Shown here in pieces: positions 54,713 to 64,000 of a stretch of 64,000 nt of DNA (its first letter is position 1; each line of letters begins with the position of its first letter). Position numbers and translations under genes: made by a program. The notes below the pieces were generated by a model. It was not told the origin of the DNA and did no database searches. It was given only the letters and a program-made list of their open reading frames with translations. Source of the stretch: Floricoccus penangensis (GTDB taxonomy: Bacteria > Bacillota > Bacilli > Lactobacillales > Streptococcaceae); assembly GCF_001832885.1 (NCBI RefSeq), contig NZ_MKIQ01000027.1, positions 186,001-250,000 on the forward strand, written 5' to 3'.

Positions 54713-55993
54713 ATGACATTAAATATTGCATTATTAGGATTTGGTACAGTAGCACAGGGTGTACCATTTCTATTAAATGAAAATAAAGAAAAAATTGAAC
54801 AAGCAGTAGGTACTAATGTTGAAATTAGTAAAATTCTAGTATTAGAAAGTTCAAAAGAGAGACTTGAAAAACAGTTTGACCATAACTTTGTAACTAGAAT
54901 TGAAGATATAGTAGACGATTCAGAGATTGATATTGTAATAGAATTAATTGGTCGAATTGAACCTGCTAAAACATATATTACAAAAGCTTTGAAATCAGGT
55001 AAGCATGTAGTTACTGCTAACAAGGATTTACTAGCTACCCATGGTCAGGAATTAATTTCAATTGCTGAAACGAACGATGTTTCACTTTACTATGAAGCAG
55101 CAGTAGCTGGGGGAATTCCTATTCTTCGTACACTTGCAAATAGCTTAAATAGCGATAAAATTACAAAAGTTCTTGGTATTGTAAATGGTACTAGTAACTT
55201 TATGATGACTAAGATGGTCGATGAAGGATGGTCATATGAGGAAGCATTGAAGACTGCTCAAGAACTTGGATTTGCTGAGAGTGACCCAACAAACGATGTT
55301 GACGGTATTGATGCGGCATACAAGATGGTTATTCTGAGTCAATTTGCTTTTGGAATGAATATCGAAGTTGATCAAGTATCTAAGACTGGTATTCGAAATA
55401 TTAGTCCTGAAGATGTTGAGATGGCTGCTAAACTGGGTTATGTTATCAAGCTAGTTGGTAGCATTGAAGAAGTAGAGAGCGGTCTCTTTGCTCAAGTTAG
55501 CCCGGTCTTTATTCCAAAAGGACATGCGCTTGCTAGTGTTAATAATGAAATGAATGCAGTGTACGTTGAAAGTATTGGTATTGGGGAAAGTATGTACTAT
55601 GGTCCTGGTGCAGGTCAACGTCCAACAGCAACTAGTGTTGTAGCAGATATTATTAATATCGGAAAAGAAATTCAGGCTGAAATTCCAGCTCATCCTTTTA
55701 ATCAATTTAAACGTGAAACTGTACTTGCTAACCCTGATGATATAAAAAGTAAATATTATTTCGCTCTTGAAGTTCCAGATAAGAATGGTCAAATTCTTAA
55801 ACTTTCTGAAATTTATAATGATACGGAAATATCTTTTGCACAAGTTTTCCAACAAGGTTCAAATGGAAGTACAGCTCGTGTTGTAATTATCACACATGAA
55901 ATGACTCAAAAACAACTTCATGAAGTTACTGAGAAAATTGAAAGTGTTCCTGAATTTAAGTTATTAAATAGTTTCAAGGTTTTAGGTGCGTAA
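54713..55993 (+). CDS. hom: Homoserine dehydrogenase
   Basis: 426 residues. NAD(P)-binding GFGTVAQGV at the start, [31 protein letters not shown], the catalytic region [10 protein letters not shown] and [17 protein letters not shown]-terminal ACT domain (about 350-426; [24 protein letters not shown]) gives allosteric control, usually by threonine. The enzyme reduces aspartate semialdehyde to homoserine for threonine and methionine. GTAGGAG precedes ATG. thrB follows one base after the stop; thrC is not nearby. Confidence 0.96.
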   Translation: MTLNIALLGFGTVAQGVPFLLNENKEKIEQAVGTNVEISKILVLESSKERLEKQFDHNFVTRIEDIVDDSEIDIVIELIGRIEPAKTYITKALKSGKHVVTANKDLLATHGQELISIAETNDVSLYYEAAVAGGIPILRTLANSLNSDKITKVLGIVNGTSNFMMTKMVDEGWSYEEALKTAQELGFAESDPTNDVDGIDAAYKMVILSQFAFGMNIEVDQVSKTGIRNISPEDVEMAAKLGYVIKLVGSIEEVESGLFAQVSPVFIPKGHALASVNNEMNAVYVESIGIGESMYYGPGAGQRPTATSVVADIINIGKEIQAEIPAHPFNQFKRETVLANPDDIKSKYYFALEVPDKNGQILKLSEIYNDTEISFAQVFQQGSNGSTARVVIITHEMTQKQLHEVTEKIESVPEFKLLNSFKVLGA

Positions 55994-55994
55994 A

Positions 55995-56858
55995 ATGAAG
56001 ATTCGAGTACCTGCAACTTCAGCAAATATCGGACCAGGATTCGATTCAGTTGGTGTAGCTTTAAATTTATATTTAGAAATTGAAGTTTTTGAAGAAAGTG
56101 ACAATTGGCATATTGAGCATGACTTGGGTGATGAAATTGCAAGTGATGAAAAAAATCTACTGATATCAACTGCCTTAAAGATTTCTCCTGAGCTGAAAGC
56201 TCGCAAGATAGTTATGAAGAGTGATATTCCCTTGGCACGTGGTCTCGGTTCAAGCTCGTCAGTTATCGTTGCTGGAATTGAACTAGCAAATAAACTGGCT
56301 AATCTTAATCTTACTGATGAAGAAAAGTTGAAATTTGCTACAGAGATAGAAGGGCATCCTGACAATGTCGCCCCTGCAATTATGGGTGATTTAGTTATTG
56401 CATCCACTGTGGCTGATGAGACAACGGCAATTGAAGCCGAGTTTCCAAATGCAACATTCATAGCTTTTATTCCTAGCTATGAATTGCTAACTTCTGATAG
56501 CCGTGGTGTATTACCAGCTGAATTACCTTATAAGGAGGCAGTTGGAGCAAGCTCAATTGCTAATGTGGCAATTGCTGCCCTAATGGAAGGTGATTTGAAC
56601 AAGGCTGGAAAAATGATTGAGTCAGATTTATTCCATGAAAAATATCGTAGAAGTCTAGTCAAGGAATTTGAAGCAATTAGACAGATTGGACATGATAAGG
56701 GTGCTTATGCCACTTATTTAAGTGGTGCAGGTCCAACTGTAATGGTGATTGCTCCAGAAACAGTAGAAAAAGAAATTGTTTCTAGCATAGAATCTTTGGA
56801 TTTGGATGGTAAAGTATTGTCCTTGAAAGTTGATAAAGAAGGAGTGCTTTGTGTCTAG
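55995..56858 (+). CDS. thrB: Homoserine kinase
   Basis: Start at ATG 55995 (287 aa), one base after the hom stop; a GTG three codons earlier has no better site. GHMP-kinase family: [19 protein letters not shown] at the start, the ATP loop [16 protein letters not shown] and [13 protein letters not shown] near the end. It phosphorylates homoserine for threonine synthesis. Translation is probably coupled to hom. The downstream transporter starts within its last codons. Confidence 0.95.
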   Translation: MKIRVPATSANIGPGFDSVGVALNLYLEIEVFEESDNWHIEHDLGDEIASDEKNLLISTALKISPELKARKIVMKSDIPLARGLGSSSSVIVAGIELANKLANLNLTDEEKLKFATEIEGHPDNVAPAIMGDLVIASTVADETTAIEAEFPNATFIAFIPSYELLTSDSRGVLPAELPYKEAVGASSIANVAIAALMEGDLNKAGKMIESDLFHEKYRRSLVKEFEAIRQIGHDKGAYATYLSGAGPTVMVIAPETVEKEIVSSIESLDLDGKVLSLKVDKEGVLCV

Positions 56859-57783
56859 TTCTACTAACCAAAATTTAAAAGAAAATGAAAATAGCAGGAG
56901 GAATCTTGGGATTCTTCTTGCTGTTCTTTGTCATATTTGTTGGGGACTTCTGAGTCTATTTTGGAAGTTTTTAGGAAATATAAACTCGCTCGAAGTTTTT
57001 TCTTACCGTATTATTTCAACTCTTATCACTATGTTTGTATACTTCTTAGTAAGTGGACGACTTGGTAAATTGAAGACAGAGTTGAAAAGTTTATTCAATG
57101 ATAAAAAGCAATTATTAAATATGGTTTTAGCGAGTATTTTTATTGCAGTAAACTGGCTAACTTATATTTATGCGATAGGAAGTGGACAGGCATCAGCTGC
57201 CAGTCTTGGATATTATATTAATCCCTTAGTATCAGTATTACTCGCTGTCATATTTTTCCATGAAAAACTTGATCGATTTACAAAACTCTCAATTTTATTG
57301 GCCTTTGTTGGAGTAGTGATACTAACTGTTCAAAATGGAAAATTACCATTAGTATCTATAATACTACCTTTTTCATTTGCATTTTATGGTATGGCAAAAA
57401 AGAATACTAGTTTATCAAGTGATGTCTCAATGTTTGTTGAGAGTTTATTCCTTTCACCATTTGTTATTACTTATTTAGCTTTATTTGCAAAAAGTGGACC
57501 ATGGAACTATACGAGTACCGAAAATATCGCCTTAGCTCTATCTGGTGCCATAACTGCCATTCCATTATTATTGTTTGCAGAAGCTTTAAAGCGTGCACCG
57601 TTAAGCATTGTTGGATTTGTTCAATATGTCAGTCCTACAATTCAGCTTATTATCGCAGTATTTGTATTTAAAGAACCATTAAGTCGAGGAGACTTATCAG
57701 GATTCATGTTTATTTGGCTTTCAATTATTGTCTTTACAATAGGACAAGTGATAATTAATAAGAAGAGGAAATTAAATGCTTAA
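56851..57783 (+). CDS. rarD: RarD/EamA-family transporter
   Basis: I choose GTG at 56851 (310 aa), 6 bases after AAGGAG and inside the thrB end, over an ATG seven codons upstream with no ribosome-binding site. Ten membrane helices in two EamA repeats: [22 protein letters not shown] at the start and [19 protein letters not shown]-type sequence ([20 protein letters not shown]) midway, then [19 protein letters not shown] near the end. The RarD branch of the DMT superfamily exports or imports small metabolites; its substrate is not known. Confidence 0.88.
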   Translation: MSSSTNQNLKENENSRRNLGILLAVLCHICWGLLSLFWKFLGNINSLEVFSYRIISTLITMFVYFLVSGRLGKLKTELKSLFNDKKQLLNMVLASIFIAVNWLTYIYAIGSGQASAASLGYYINPLVSVLLAVIFFHEKLDRFTKLSILLAFVGVVILTVQNGKLPLVSIILPFSFAFYGMAKKNTSLSSDVSMFVESLFLSPFVITYLALFAKSGPWNYTSTENIALALSGAITAIPLLLFAEALKRAPLSIVGFVQYVSPTIQLIIAVFVFKEPLSRGDLSGFMFIWLSIIVFTIGQVIINKKRKLNA

Positions 57784-59233
57784 AGATGCAAGTTATTGGG
57801 CTGAACAAGTTAAAAATAAGGAAGTTTCACCCTTAGAACTTCTTGATACCACGTTGGAAAAATATAAATCAGATGACCTCAATGCAATTGTTGAGTACGA
57901 TTATGAATTAGCTGAAAAATGTTTGAATGAATGGGAGTACCAAGGTCGTCTATTTGATGGTGTACCAATCCCACTTAAGTGCCTAGGACAAGATTATAAA
58001 GGAATGAGTGCTACAGGAGCAAGTAAACTTCTTGTCGGAAACAAGGCTCAAATTACTGATAACTTTGTTCAATCTGTTCTTCAAGCTGGCTTTATTCCTT
58101 TTGGAAAAACTAATAGTCCTGAATTTGGATTTAAAAATATAACTGATAGCGAGTTGTATGGAGATTGTCTTAATGCCTGGGATAAATCTAGATATTCAGG
58201 TGGTTCAAGTGGTGGTGCTGCTAGTGCTGTTGCCTCAGGACTTGCCCCACTTGCGGGAGCTAGTGATGGCGGTGGAAGTATTCGTATACCTGCCTCATGG
58301 TCTGGCTTAATTGGGCTTAAACCAACTCGCGGTAGAACTGCAAAAGGTCCAGGAGGTTATCGTGGCTGGCAAGGTGCTTCAATTGACTTTGCAGAAACAA
58401 TCTCTGTAAGAGATACTGCTCGCTTTTTAGCAGCAACTCAAGTTCTTCAAGAAGAAAATCCATATCCAGCTCCCTTATTAGATGAAAAAGGTCTTTTGAA
58501 CCTTACATCACCTCAAAAGAGGCTTAAAATTGCTTATTCGATTGGATCTCCAGTAGGTACAAAAATCTCGGAAGAAGCGCAGGATGCTGTTCTTCAAACA
58601 GTCAAGTATTTAGAAGAGTTAGGCCACTATGTTGAACAAGTCGATTATCCAATAAATGGCCGTGCACTTATTGAAGATTATTATTTGATGAATGCTTCAG
58701 AAACTTTTGCCATGTTTGAGGCTGGTGGAGCTAGTTCACAAATTATAAAAGAATATACTGAGCTTATGACATACACCCTTTACGAGTTTGGTCGAAATGT
58801 TCCAGTTTCTGATTATATTAATAGCCTTAATACCTGGGAGAAAGCAAATCATGAATTCAATATTAAGATTTTTAATAATTTTGATTTATTCTTAACTCCC
58901 ACAACAGCAACAGTTGCTCCAAAAACAACAATGGAACGTGAAACAAGCGAAACTTGTCAAAAGATGGAAAACATCACAGAGTTTGATTTTACGGAGCAAA
59001 AGAAAATTGTTTCCGATATGTTTGAACGTAGCTTAGAATTATCACCATATCCATTTGTGGTAAATTTAACTGGACAAGCAGCAATAAGTTTGCCAACATA
59101 TGTAAGTCCTGACGGATTACCATTAGGAGTTCAATTTATGGGACCAAAAAATAGCGAAATTTTACTATTATCAATAGCTAAGGAATTAGAAGATGCAGGT
59201 AAATTTATCTTACCTGATTACTATAAAAAATAA
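57776..59233 (+). CDS. Amidase-signature-family hydrolase
   Basis: 485 residues; overlaps the transporter's end by 8 bases, with AAGAGGA as ribosome-binding site. The catalytic Lys is in VPIPLKCLGQDYKG, then the Ser-rich core YSGGSSGGAASAVASGL and DGGGSIRIPASWSGLIGLKPTRGR with the cis-Ser and nucleophile Ser. Amidases of this family cut amides such as indoleacetamide, nicotinamide or glutamyl-tRNA; this one is not GatA since no gatB/gatC are present. Coupled to a transporter gene, it may act on an imported amide, by inference. Confidence 0.87.
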   Translation: MLKDASYWAEQVKNKEVSPLELLDTTLEKYKSDDLNAIVEYDYELAEKCLNEWEYQGRLFDGVPIPLKCLGQDYKGMSATGASKLLVGNKAQITDNFVQSVLQAGFIPFGKTNSPEFGFKNITDSELYGDCLNAWDKSRYSGGSSGGAASAVASGLAPLAGASDGGGSIRIPASWSGLIGLKPTRGRTAKGPGGYRGWQGASIDFAETISVRDTARFLAATQVLQEENPYPAPLLDEKGLLNLTSPQKRLKIAYSIGSPVGTKISEEAQDAVLQTVKYLEELGHYVEQVDYPINGRALIEDYYLMNASETFAMFEAGGASSQIIKEYTELMTYTLYEFGRNVPVSDYINSLNTWEKANHEFNIKIFNNFDLFLTPTTATVAPKTTMERETSETCQKMENITEFDFTEQKKIVSDMFERSLELSPYPFVVNLTGQAAISLPTYVSPDGLPLGVQFMGPKNSEILLLSIAKELEDAGKFILPDYYKK

Positions 59234-59349
59234 TGTGATTTAGTAGCCACAAATGACTTGTAAATCTTTAGCAAATATCATATTTATGTTAGAATAAAAA
59301 GTACGACTGTGCTTTTTATTTTTTTGCATATAAAAGGAAGATATAAATA

Positions 59350-60261
59350 ATGATTAATAAAATTGAAATAGAAAAAAACTTACCAGAAATTAATATTAAA
59401 TTTAATGAAAAATTAAGTAACTACACATTCACTAAAGTTGGAGGGTCAGCTGATGTTTTGGCTTTTCCTAAAAATGAAGATGAACTACAAAAAATAGTGA
59501 AATTTGCTAACCAAATTGATGAACCATTCCTTGTTTTGGGAAATGCAAGTAATCTTATTATCAGAGATGGTGGTGTTAGAGGTTTTGTAATTTTACTTGA
59601 AGAGATGAATTCTATCGAAGTAGATGGATATTCGATTGAAGCAAGTGCAGGAGCAATTTTAAAAGATGTAACCTATGTTGCTCTTGAAAACTCTTTAACG
59701 GGATTTGAATTTGCTTGTGGGATTCCTGGAAGTATCGGTGGAGCTGTTTATATGAATGCTGGTGCCTACGGTGGTGAAATTGCAAACATTTTAAGTTCAT
59801 GTAAAGTAATGACTCATGCTGGAGAAATTTTAACAATAGAAGCTGAAGATATGAAGTTTGGCTACCGTCATACTGTTCTTCAAGACCAAGATTATATTTG
59901 TTTATCAGCAAAGTTTGATTTATCTGCTGGAGATTACAAGGAAATTAAATCTGAAATGGAACGCTTAACTCATCTTAGAGAACTTAAACAACCTCTAGAA
60001 TATCCTTCATGTGGTTCTGTATTTAAGCGACCAGAAGGACACTTTGCTGGTAAATTAATTCAAGATGCTGGAGTTCAAGGTCATCGTATTGGTGGAGTTG
60101 AAGTAAGTAATAAACATGCTGGTTTTATGGTAAATGTTGATAGTGGAACTGCAAGTGACTACGTAAATTTAATTGCCTATGTTCAAGAAAAAGTATTTGA
60201 ATCAAGTGGTATTCACCTTGAAACAGAAGTTAAAATTTTAGGTGATGATATAAAATTATAA
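59350..60261 (+). CDS. murB: UDP-N-acetylenolpyruvoylglucosamine reductase
   Basis: 303 residues. The FAD-binding domain has [29 protein letters not shown] and [22 protein letters not shown]. The C-terminal MurB domain has [13 protein letters not shown] with the proton-donating Ser, [17 protein letters not shown] and NKHAGFMVN. The missing extra loop places it in the short (type II) MurB class. It makes UDP-MurNAc for peptidoglycan. Followed by pot genes after 43 bases, as in streptococci and lactococci. Confidence 0.96.
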   Translation: MINKIEIEKNLPEINIKFNEKLSNYTFTKVGGSADVLAFPKNEDELQKIVKFANQIDEPFLVLGNASNLIIRDGGVRGFVILLEEMNSIEVDGYSIEASAGAILKDVTYVALENSLTGFEFACGIPGSIGGAVYMNAGAYGGEIANILSSCKVMTHAGEILTIEAEDMKFGYRHTVLQDQDYICLSAKFDLSAGDYKEIKSEMERLTHLRELKQPLEYPSCGSVFKRPEGHFAGKLIQDAGVQGHRIGGVEVSNKHAGFMVNVDSGTASDYVNLIAYVQEKVFESSGIHLETEVKILGDDIKL

Positions 60262-60304
60262 AAATAAATCTCATTTCCATGTGATTTGATAGAAAGAAAG
60301 TAAA

Positions 60305-61462
60305 TTGACAAATAATATTATTGAATTTAAACATGTCAGCAAAGTATTTGAAGACACTGGCACTGTGGTTTTAAAAGATATAAATTTTGAACTGGAAGAG
60401 GGTAAGTTTTATACTCTTCTTGGTGCATCAGGTAGTGGGAAATCGACGATTTTAAACTTAATTGCTGGATTTTTAGATGCTACAACAGGTGATATAATTC
60501 TTGATGGTCAACGCATAAATGATGTACCGACCAATAAACGTGATGTGCACACTGTCTTTCAATCATATGCGCTTTTTCCAGATAAAAATGTTTTTGACAA
60601 TGTTGCTTTTCCTTTGAAGATTAGAAAAGTTAGTAAGGAAGAAACGGAAGAACGGGTTATGGAAGCTTTGAAGATGGTACGTTTAACGGGATTTGAAAAT
60701 CGACGTATTCAGAAGCTTTCTGGTGGACAAAGGCAACGTGTAGCGATTGCGCGTGCCATTGTAAACCAACCTCGTGTAGTCCTTTTGGATGAACCACTTT
60801 CTGCATTAGACTTAAAACTTAGAACAGAGATGCAATATGAACTTCGTGCCTTGCAACAAAGACTTGGAATAACTTTTATTTTCGTAACGCATGATCAAGA
60901 GGAAGCTCTGGCAATGAGTGACTGGATTTTTGTTATGAATGAGGGAGAAATCGTTCAATCTGGTACTCCAGTTGATATTTATGATGAACCAATCAACCAC
61001 TTTGTAGCAACATTTATTGGAGAAAGTAATATTGTCCATGGCCGTATGATAGATGACTATCTTGTTGAATTTAATGGGAAGAAATTTGAAGCAGTAGATG
61101 GTGGTATGAAAAAAAATGAACCGGTTGAGGTTGTAATACGTCCAGAGGACTTACAACTTACTCTTCCAGATGAAGGTAAGTTCAATGTTCGTGTGACTAC
61201 ACAGGTCTTCCGTGGAGTTCATTATGAAATTCTTGCAGATGATGAGCTTAATAATGAGTGGATGATTCATTCAACACGTAAAGCAATTGTTGGCGAGACA
61301 ATAGGTCTAGATTTCGAACCAGAAGACATCCATATCATGCGTTTCAACGAAACAGAAGAAGAATTTGATGCTCGTATTGAAGAATATGTTGAAGAAGATG
61401 AGTTGGAAGAAGGAATTGCAATCGGTCTAGAAGAGGAGGAAGAAAATGAGCAGAATGCGTAG
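60305..61462 (+). CDS. potA: Spermidine/putrescine ABC transporter ATPase PotA
   Basis: 385 residues; begins at TTG 60305 (GAAAGAAAG before it), as no ATG fits. Walker [10 protein letters not shown], signature [15 protein letters not shown], Walker [16 protein letters not shown], then a regulatory C-terminal TOBE-like domain (about 240-345: [23 protein letters not shown]). A strongly acidic tail ([21 protein letters not shown]) ends the protein. It powers polyamine uptake with PotB and PotC, whose genes follow. It overlaps potB by 17 bases. Confidence 0.95.
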   Translation: MTNNIIEFKHVSKVFEDTGTVVLKDINFELEEGKFYTLLGASGSGKSTILNLIAGFLDATTGDIILDGQRINDVPTNKRDVHTVFQSYALFPDKNVFDNVAFPLKIRKVSKEETEERVMEALKMVRLTGFENRRIQKLSGGQRQRVAIARAIVNQPRVVLLDEPLSALDLKLRTEMQYELRALQQRLGITFIFVTHDQEEALAMSDWIFVMNEGEIVQSGTPVDIYDEPINHFVATFIGESNIVHGRMIDDYLVEFNGKKFEAVDGGMKKNEPVEVVIRPEDLQLTLPDEGKFNVRVTTQVFRGVHYEILADDELNNEWMIHSTRKAIVGETIGLDFEPEDIHIMRFNETEEEFDARIEEYVEEDELEEGIAIGLEEEEENEQNA

Positions 61463-62246
61463 ATTTTTCGCCATTCCTTATATGATGTGGATTGTCCTCT
61501 TCGTAGTTGCTCCTTTACTTCTTCTTGTCTATCAATCATTCTTTGATATATCTGGTAATCTGACACTTGATAACTATAAGACATATTTTACAAGTGTAAC
61601 CTATCTAAAGATGACAGCCAATTCCGTTTTATACGCTGGAATTATAACAATTGCGACTCTAATAATCTCATATCCGACAGCCTATATTTTGGCGCAGCTT
61701 AAAAATAAACAATTATGGTTGATGCTGATTATTTTACCAACCTGGGTAAATTTATTGCTTAAAGCATATGCTTTTATAGGGATCTTTGGTAAGTATGGTT
61801 CAGTAAATTCATTCTTACAGTTTGTAGGGATTGGTGCTAAGCAAATTCTCTTTACTGATTTCTCATTCATTTTTGTTGCAGCATATATTGAAATTCCATT
61901 TATGATTCTACCAATTTTTAATTCTTTGGAAGAAATAGACCGAAATTTAATAGATGCTTCCTATGATTTGGGTGCAACAAAGTTTCAAACTTTTATGCAA
62001 GTTATTTTACCTTTATCAGCAAATGGGATAAAGGCAGGATTTCAAGCAGTATTCATTCCAAGTTTGAGTCTCTTTATGTTAACTAGGTTAATTGGAGGAA
62101 ATAGGGTAATTACTTTAGATACTGCAATTGAACAAAACTTCTTAGTTACACAAAACTGGGGAATGGGTGCAACAATTGGTATGGTCCTAATAATTACAAT
62201 GCTTGCTATCATGTTCCTAACAAGAGATAAGGAGGCAAAAGAATAA
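61446..62246 (+). CDS. potB: Spermidine/putrescine permease PotB
   Basis: 266 residues, GAGGAGGAAGAAA before ATG inside the potA end. Six membrane helices with the first at about 10-30. The EAA-type loop is [30 protein letters not shown], which docks the ATPase. It pairs with PotC to form the membrane channel for polyamines. It starts within potA and ends one base before potC. Confidence 0.93.
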   Translation: MSRMRRFFAIPYMMWIVLFVVAPLLLLVYQSFFDISGNLTLDNYKTYFTSVTYLKMTANSVLYAGIITIATLIISYPTAYILAQLKNKQLWLMLIILPTWVNLLLKAYAFIGIFGKYGSVNSFLQFVGIGAKQILFTDFSFIFVAAYIEIPFMILPIFNSLEEIDRNLIDASYDLGATKFQTFMQVILPLSANGIKAGFQAVFIPSLSLFMLTRLIGGNRVITLDTAIEQNFLVTQNWGMGATIGMVLIITMLAIMFLTRDKEAKE

Positions 62247-62247
62247 T

Positions 62248-63018
62248 ATGAAAAATTTTTCTAAAATTTATTTAATTTTTGTTTTCTTAGTTCTATATAT
62301 TCCAATATTTTATTTGATTTTCTATTCATTTAATGTAGGTGGAAATATGAACTCCTTTACAGGATTTACCCTTCAGCATTATCGTGATTTATTTTCTGAT
62401 ACTAGGTTGATAATAATTGTTTTACAAACATTCTTTTTAGCGTTTTTATCGGCAACTCTTTCTACAATAATTGGAGTTTTCGGAGCCTTATATATTGATA
62501 GTCTTAATAGAAAAAAACAAAATACTCTTCTAGGTCTTAATAATATCTTGATGGTGTCTCCTGATGTTATGATTGGTGCCAGTTTCTTGATTTTATTTAC
62601 AATGATTGGGTTTAAACTTAGTTTTGTTTCAGTTCTTCTTAGTCATATTGCATTTTCAATTCCAATTGTTGTGTTAATGGTGCTACCAAGTCTAAAAGAG
62701 ATGGATAATTCACTTGTTGAGGCAGCTTATGATTTGGGAGCAACACCATTTCAAGCATTGACTGAAGTAACTTTACCCTATCTGACTTCAAGTATTATTG
62801 CAGGATTCTTCATGGCATTTACATACTCACTTGATGATTTTGCAGTTACCTTCTTTATTACTGGTAATGGATTTACAACTCTATCAGTAGAAATATACTC
62901 ACGTGCTCGCCAAGGTATAAGCCTTGAGATTAACGCATTAAGTACCCTTGTTTTTCTATTTTCTGTTATACTTGTGATAGGATATTACTTCATAAGTAAG
63001 GAGAAAAAGGATGCGTGA
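62248..63018 (+). CDS. potC: Spermidine/putrescine permease PotC
   Basis: 256 residues, AAGGAGGCAAAAGAATA upstream. Six membrane helices and the EAA loop DNSLVEAAYDLGATPFQALTEVTLPYLTSS. ITGNGFTTLSVEIYSRARQGISLEINALST near the end is typical of PotC. It is the second permease subunit for polyamine import. The expected next gene, potD (substrate-binding protein), is not found; instead a TPM-domain gene overlaps the stop by 8 bases. Confidence 0.93.
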   Translation: MKNFSKIYLIFVFLVLYIPIFYLIFYSFNVGGNMNSFTGFTLQHYRDLFSDTRLIIIVLQTFFLAFLSATLSTIIGVFGALYIDSLNRKKQNTLLGLNNILMVSPDVMIGASFLILFTMIGFKLSFVSVLLSHIAFSIPIVVLMVLPSLKEMDNSLVEAAYDLGATPFQALTEVTLPYLTSSIIAGFFMAFTYSLDDFAVTFFITGNGFTTLSVEIYSRARQGISLEINALSTLVFLFSVILVIGYYFISKEKKDA

Positions 63019-63901
63019 TGTCACACCTAGGAGATCATCATTTAATAATAGACCTCCTAATAATCAAAGAAAAACTACAAATATAATAATTTTAATTGCA
63101 TTAGCCATTTTTGGAATTCTTATCTTTGGAGCAATTGGATATATGGGTTCACCCAATTCAGGATCTTCTTCATCGCAAGTTTCATCCAAAGCTTCAAAAA
63201 AAGATTCAGGTATTAAAAAGGTAGTTTGGCAGGATAATACTTATGTTTATGATCAAGCAAATATGCTAAATGATCAAACTAAGCAAACAGTTAATAACCA
63301 GTCAAGAACACTTGATAAAAATATTGGTGATCAGATAATTGTGGTTACTGTACCTAGTTTAAATGGTATGGCAATTGAAGAGTATGCAAATCAACTATTC
63401 CGTAAATCTGGTTTTGGACAAAAAGGTGAAAGTAAGGCTTTACTATTGCTTATAGCCAAAGAAGAGAATAGAGTTCGAGTTGAAGTCGGTGATGGACTTG
63501 AAGGCCAAATAAACGACGGTAAAGCTGGAAGAATTCTTGATCAGTATTTTGTTCCATATCGAGAAAAAGGAGATTATGATACTGCTGTTGTAAAAACAGT
63601 AGATGCTCTGTCTCGTGATCTCAATGGCGAAACAGTTATACCAGATGATGATAGACAATCAAATACAAATAAAGATGATGAAGGTAGTATTACCGACTGG
63701 ATAATTCTTATAATTACGATAATTGTCATAATTTATCTTTTTGGTGGCGGTGGTTCATCAGGACGAGGCGGAAGAGGTGGATATTGGTTTACCGGTGGTA
63801 GTGGCTTCGGTGGAGGATTCGGCGGCTCAAGTGGTGGCGGCGGTTTCTCAGGTGGCGGCTTCGGTGGAGGTTCATCAAGTGGTGGTGGAGCTTCAAGATA
63901 G
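63011..63901 (+). CDS. TPM-domain (YgcG-like) membrane protein
   Basis: 296 residues. Short basic N-terminus, membrane helix at about 26-46, Ser-rich linker, then the TPM domain (about 73-205: VYDQANMLNDQTKQTVNNQ, DQIIVVTVPSLNG, SKALLLLIAKEENRVRVEVGDGLEGQIND). A second membrane helix lies at about 222-238 and a Gly/Ser tail runs to the end. The family often pairs with LemA, and its role in the envelope is uncertain. The gene begins inside potC, and a LemA-like gene starts 52 bases later. Confidence 0.85.
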   Translation: MRDVTPRRSSFNNRPPNNQRKTTNIIILIALAIFGILIFGAIGYMGSPNSGSSSSQVSSKASKKDSGIKKVVWQDNTYVYDQANMLNDQTKQTVNNQSRTLDKNIGDQIIVVTVPSLNGMAIEEYANQLFRKSGFGQKGESKALLLLIAKEENRVRVEVGDGLEGQINDGKAGRILDQYFVPYREKGDYDTAVVKTVDALSRDLNGETVIPDDDRQSNTNKDDEGSITDWIILIITIIVIIYLFGGGGSSGRGGRGGYWFTGGSGFGGGFGGSSGGGGFSGGGFGGGSSSGGGASR

Positions 63902-63953
63902 CTACTTTCTATAAGCAAAAAACTAAAATAATTAATTTAAAAGGAGAAAAAAG

Positions 63954-64000
63954 ATGAAATCAAAAGGACTTATTGGTATTTTAGCAGTACTTGCTTTACT
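63954..64000 (+). CDS. Probable LemA-family protein, N-terminal fragment
   Basis: ATG at 63954 with AAGGAG 10 bases before. The first residues MKSKGLIGILAVLALL form the beginning of the N-terminal membrane anchor. LemA proteins start this way and usually neighbour TPM-domain (YgcG-like) genes, so LemA is the best guess. A PotD or other lipoprotein signal peptide cannot be ruled out from 15 codons. The gene runs off the window. Confidence 0.55.
   Translation, partial: MKSKGLIGILAVLAL

Overview
This is AT-rich DNA from a low-GC Gram-positive coccus, most likely a member of the Streptococcaceae (Streptococcus / Lactococcus / Floricoccus-like). The case rests on family knowledge applied to what is seen: a MapZ-type division protein encoded beside ypsA, gpsB, rnpB and an RlmL-like methyltransferase; a GlnPQ-type transporter with two fused substrate-binding domains; murB followed by potABC; hom-thrB; and Rex next to an ABC-F gene. 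Genus is not resolved from the sequence alone.

Layout. Positions 1-9.6 kb are the late end of a prophage, read rightwards: the end of an M23 peptidase tail protein, a large tail/baseplate protein, several small structural genes, two fibre-like proteins with related N-termini, a coiled-coil protein, a holin-like pair, an amidase_5-SH3 endolysin, and two tandem paralogous cysteine-rich proteins. From 9.7 to 11.7 kb lie small, separately promoted and terminated genes typical of a prophage edge: a secreted or anchored protein, two tiny membrane peptides, a 60-aa helical protein and a YolD-like protein. The prophage boundary probably lies in 11.7-12.1 kb. The integrase must be to the left of the window.

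12-22.6 kb is chromosomal backbone: a polytopic membrane protein, radC convergent with rex, an ABC-F ATPase, an Eis-like acetyltransferase, a MORN-like membrane protein next to an LCP ligase, a decayed MazG-type gene and rlmCD. Three tandem units follow rlmCD, each of which re-encodes the last codons of that gene. 23-35.5 kb is an accessory and decaying region: a cupin, a zinc-ribbon membrane gene pair with one member broken by an in-frame stop, an S66 carboxypeptidase, a WYL regulator, a pair of very AT-rich DUF262-family genes that look like a nuclease or defence module, small acetyltransferase/DUF952/effector-binding genes, a lipoprotein with a duplicated domain, and a broken pRiA4b ORF-3-like gene.

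35.5-64 kb is mostly conserved housekeeping sequence: M32 carboxypeptidase, DUF554, DIP1984-family protein, a CopB-type copper ATPase, an AbrB-family membrane protein, guaC behind a strikingly structured leader, glnPQ, pbp1A-recU divergent from ypsA-gpsB-rnpB-rlmL-mapZ, purB, hom-thrB, an EamA transporter, an amidase, murB, potABC, a TPM-domain protein and the start of a probable lemA.

The most noteworthy observations are the repeated gene-end cassettes after rlmCD, the guaC leader (a possible pseudoknot with alternative pairing that would cover the ribosome-binding site), and the WYL + double DUF262 module.
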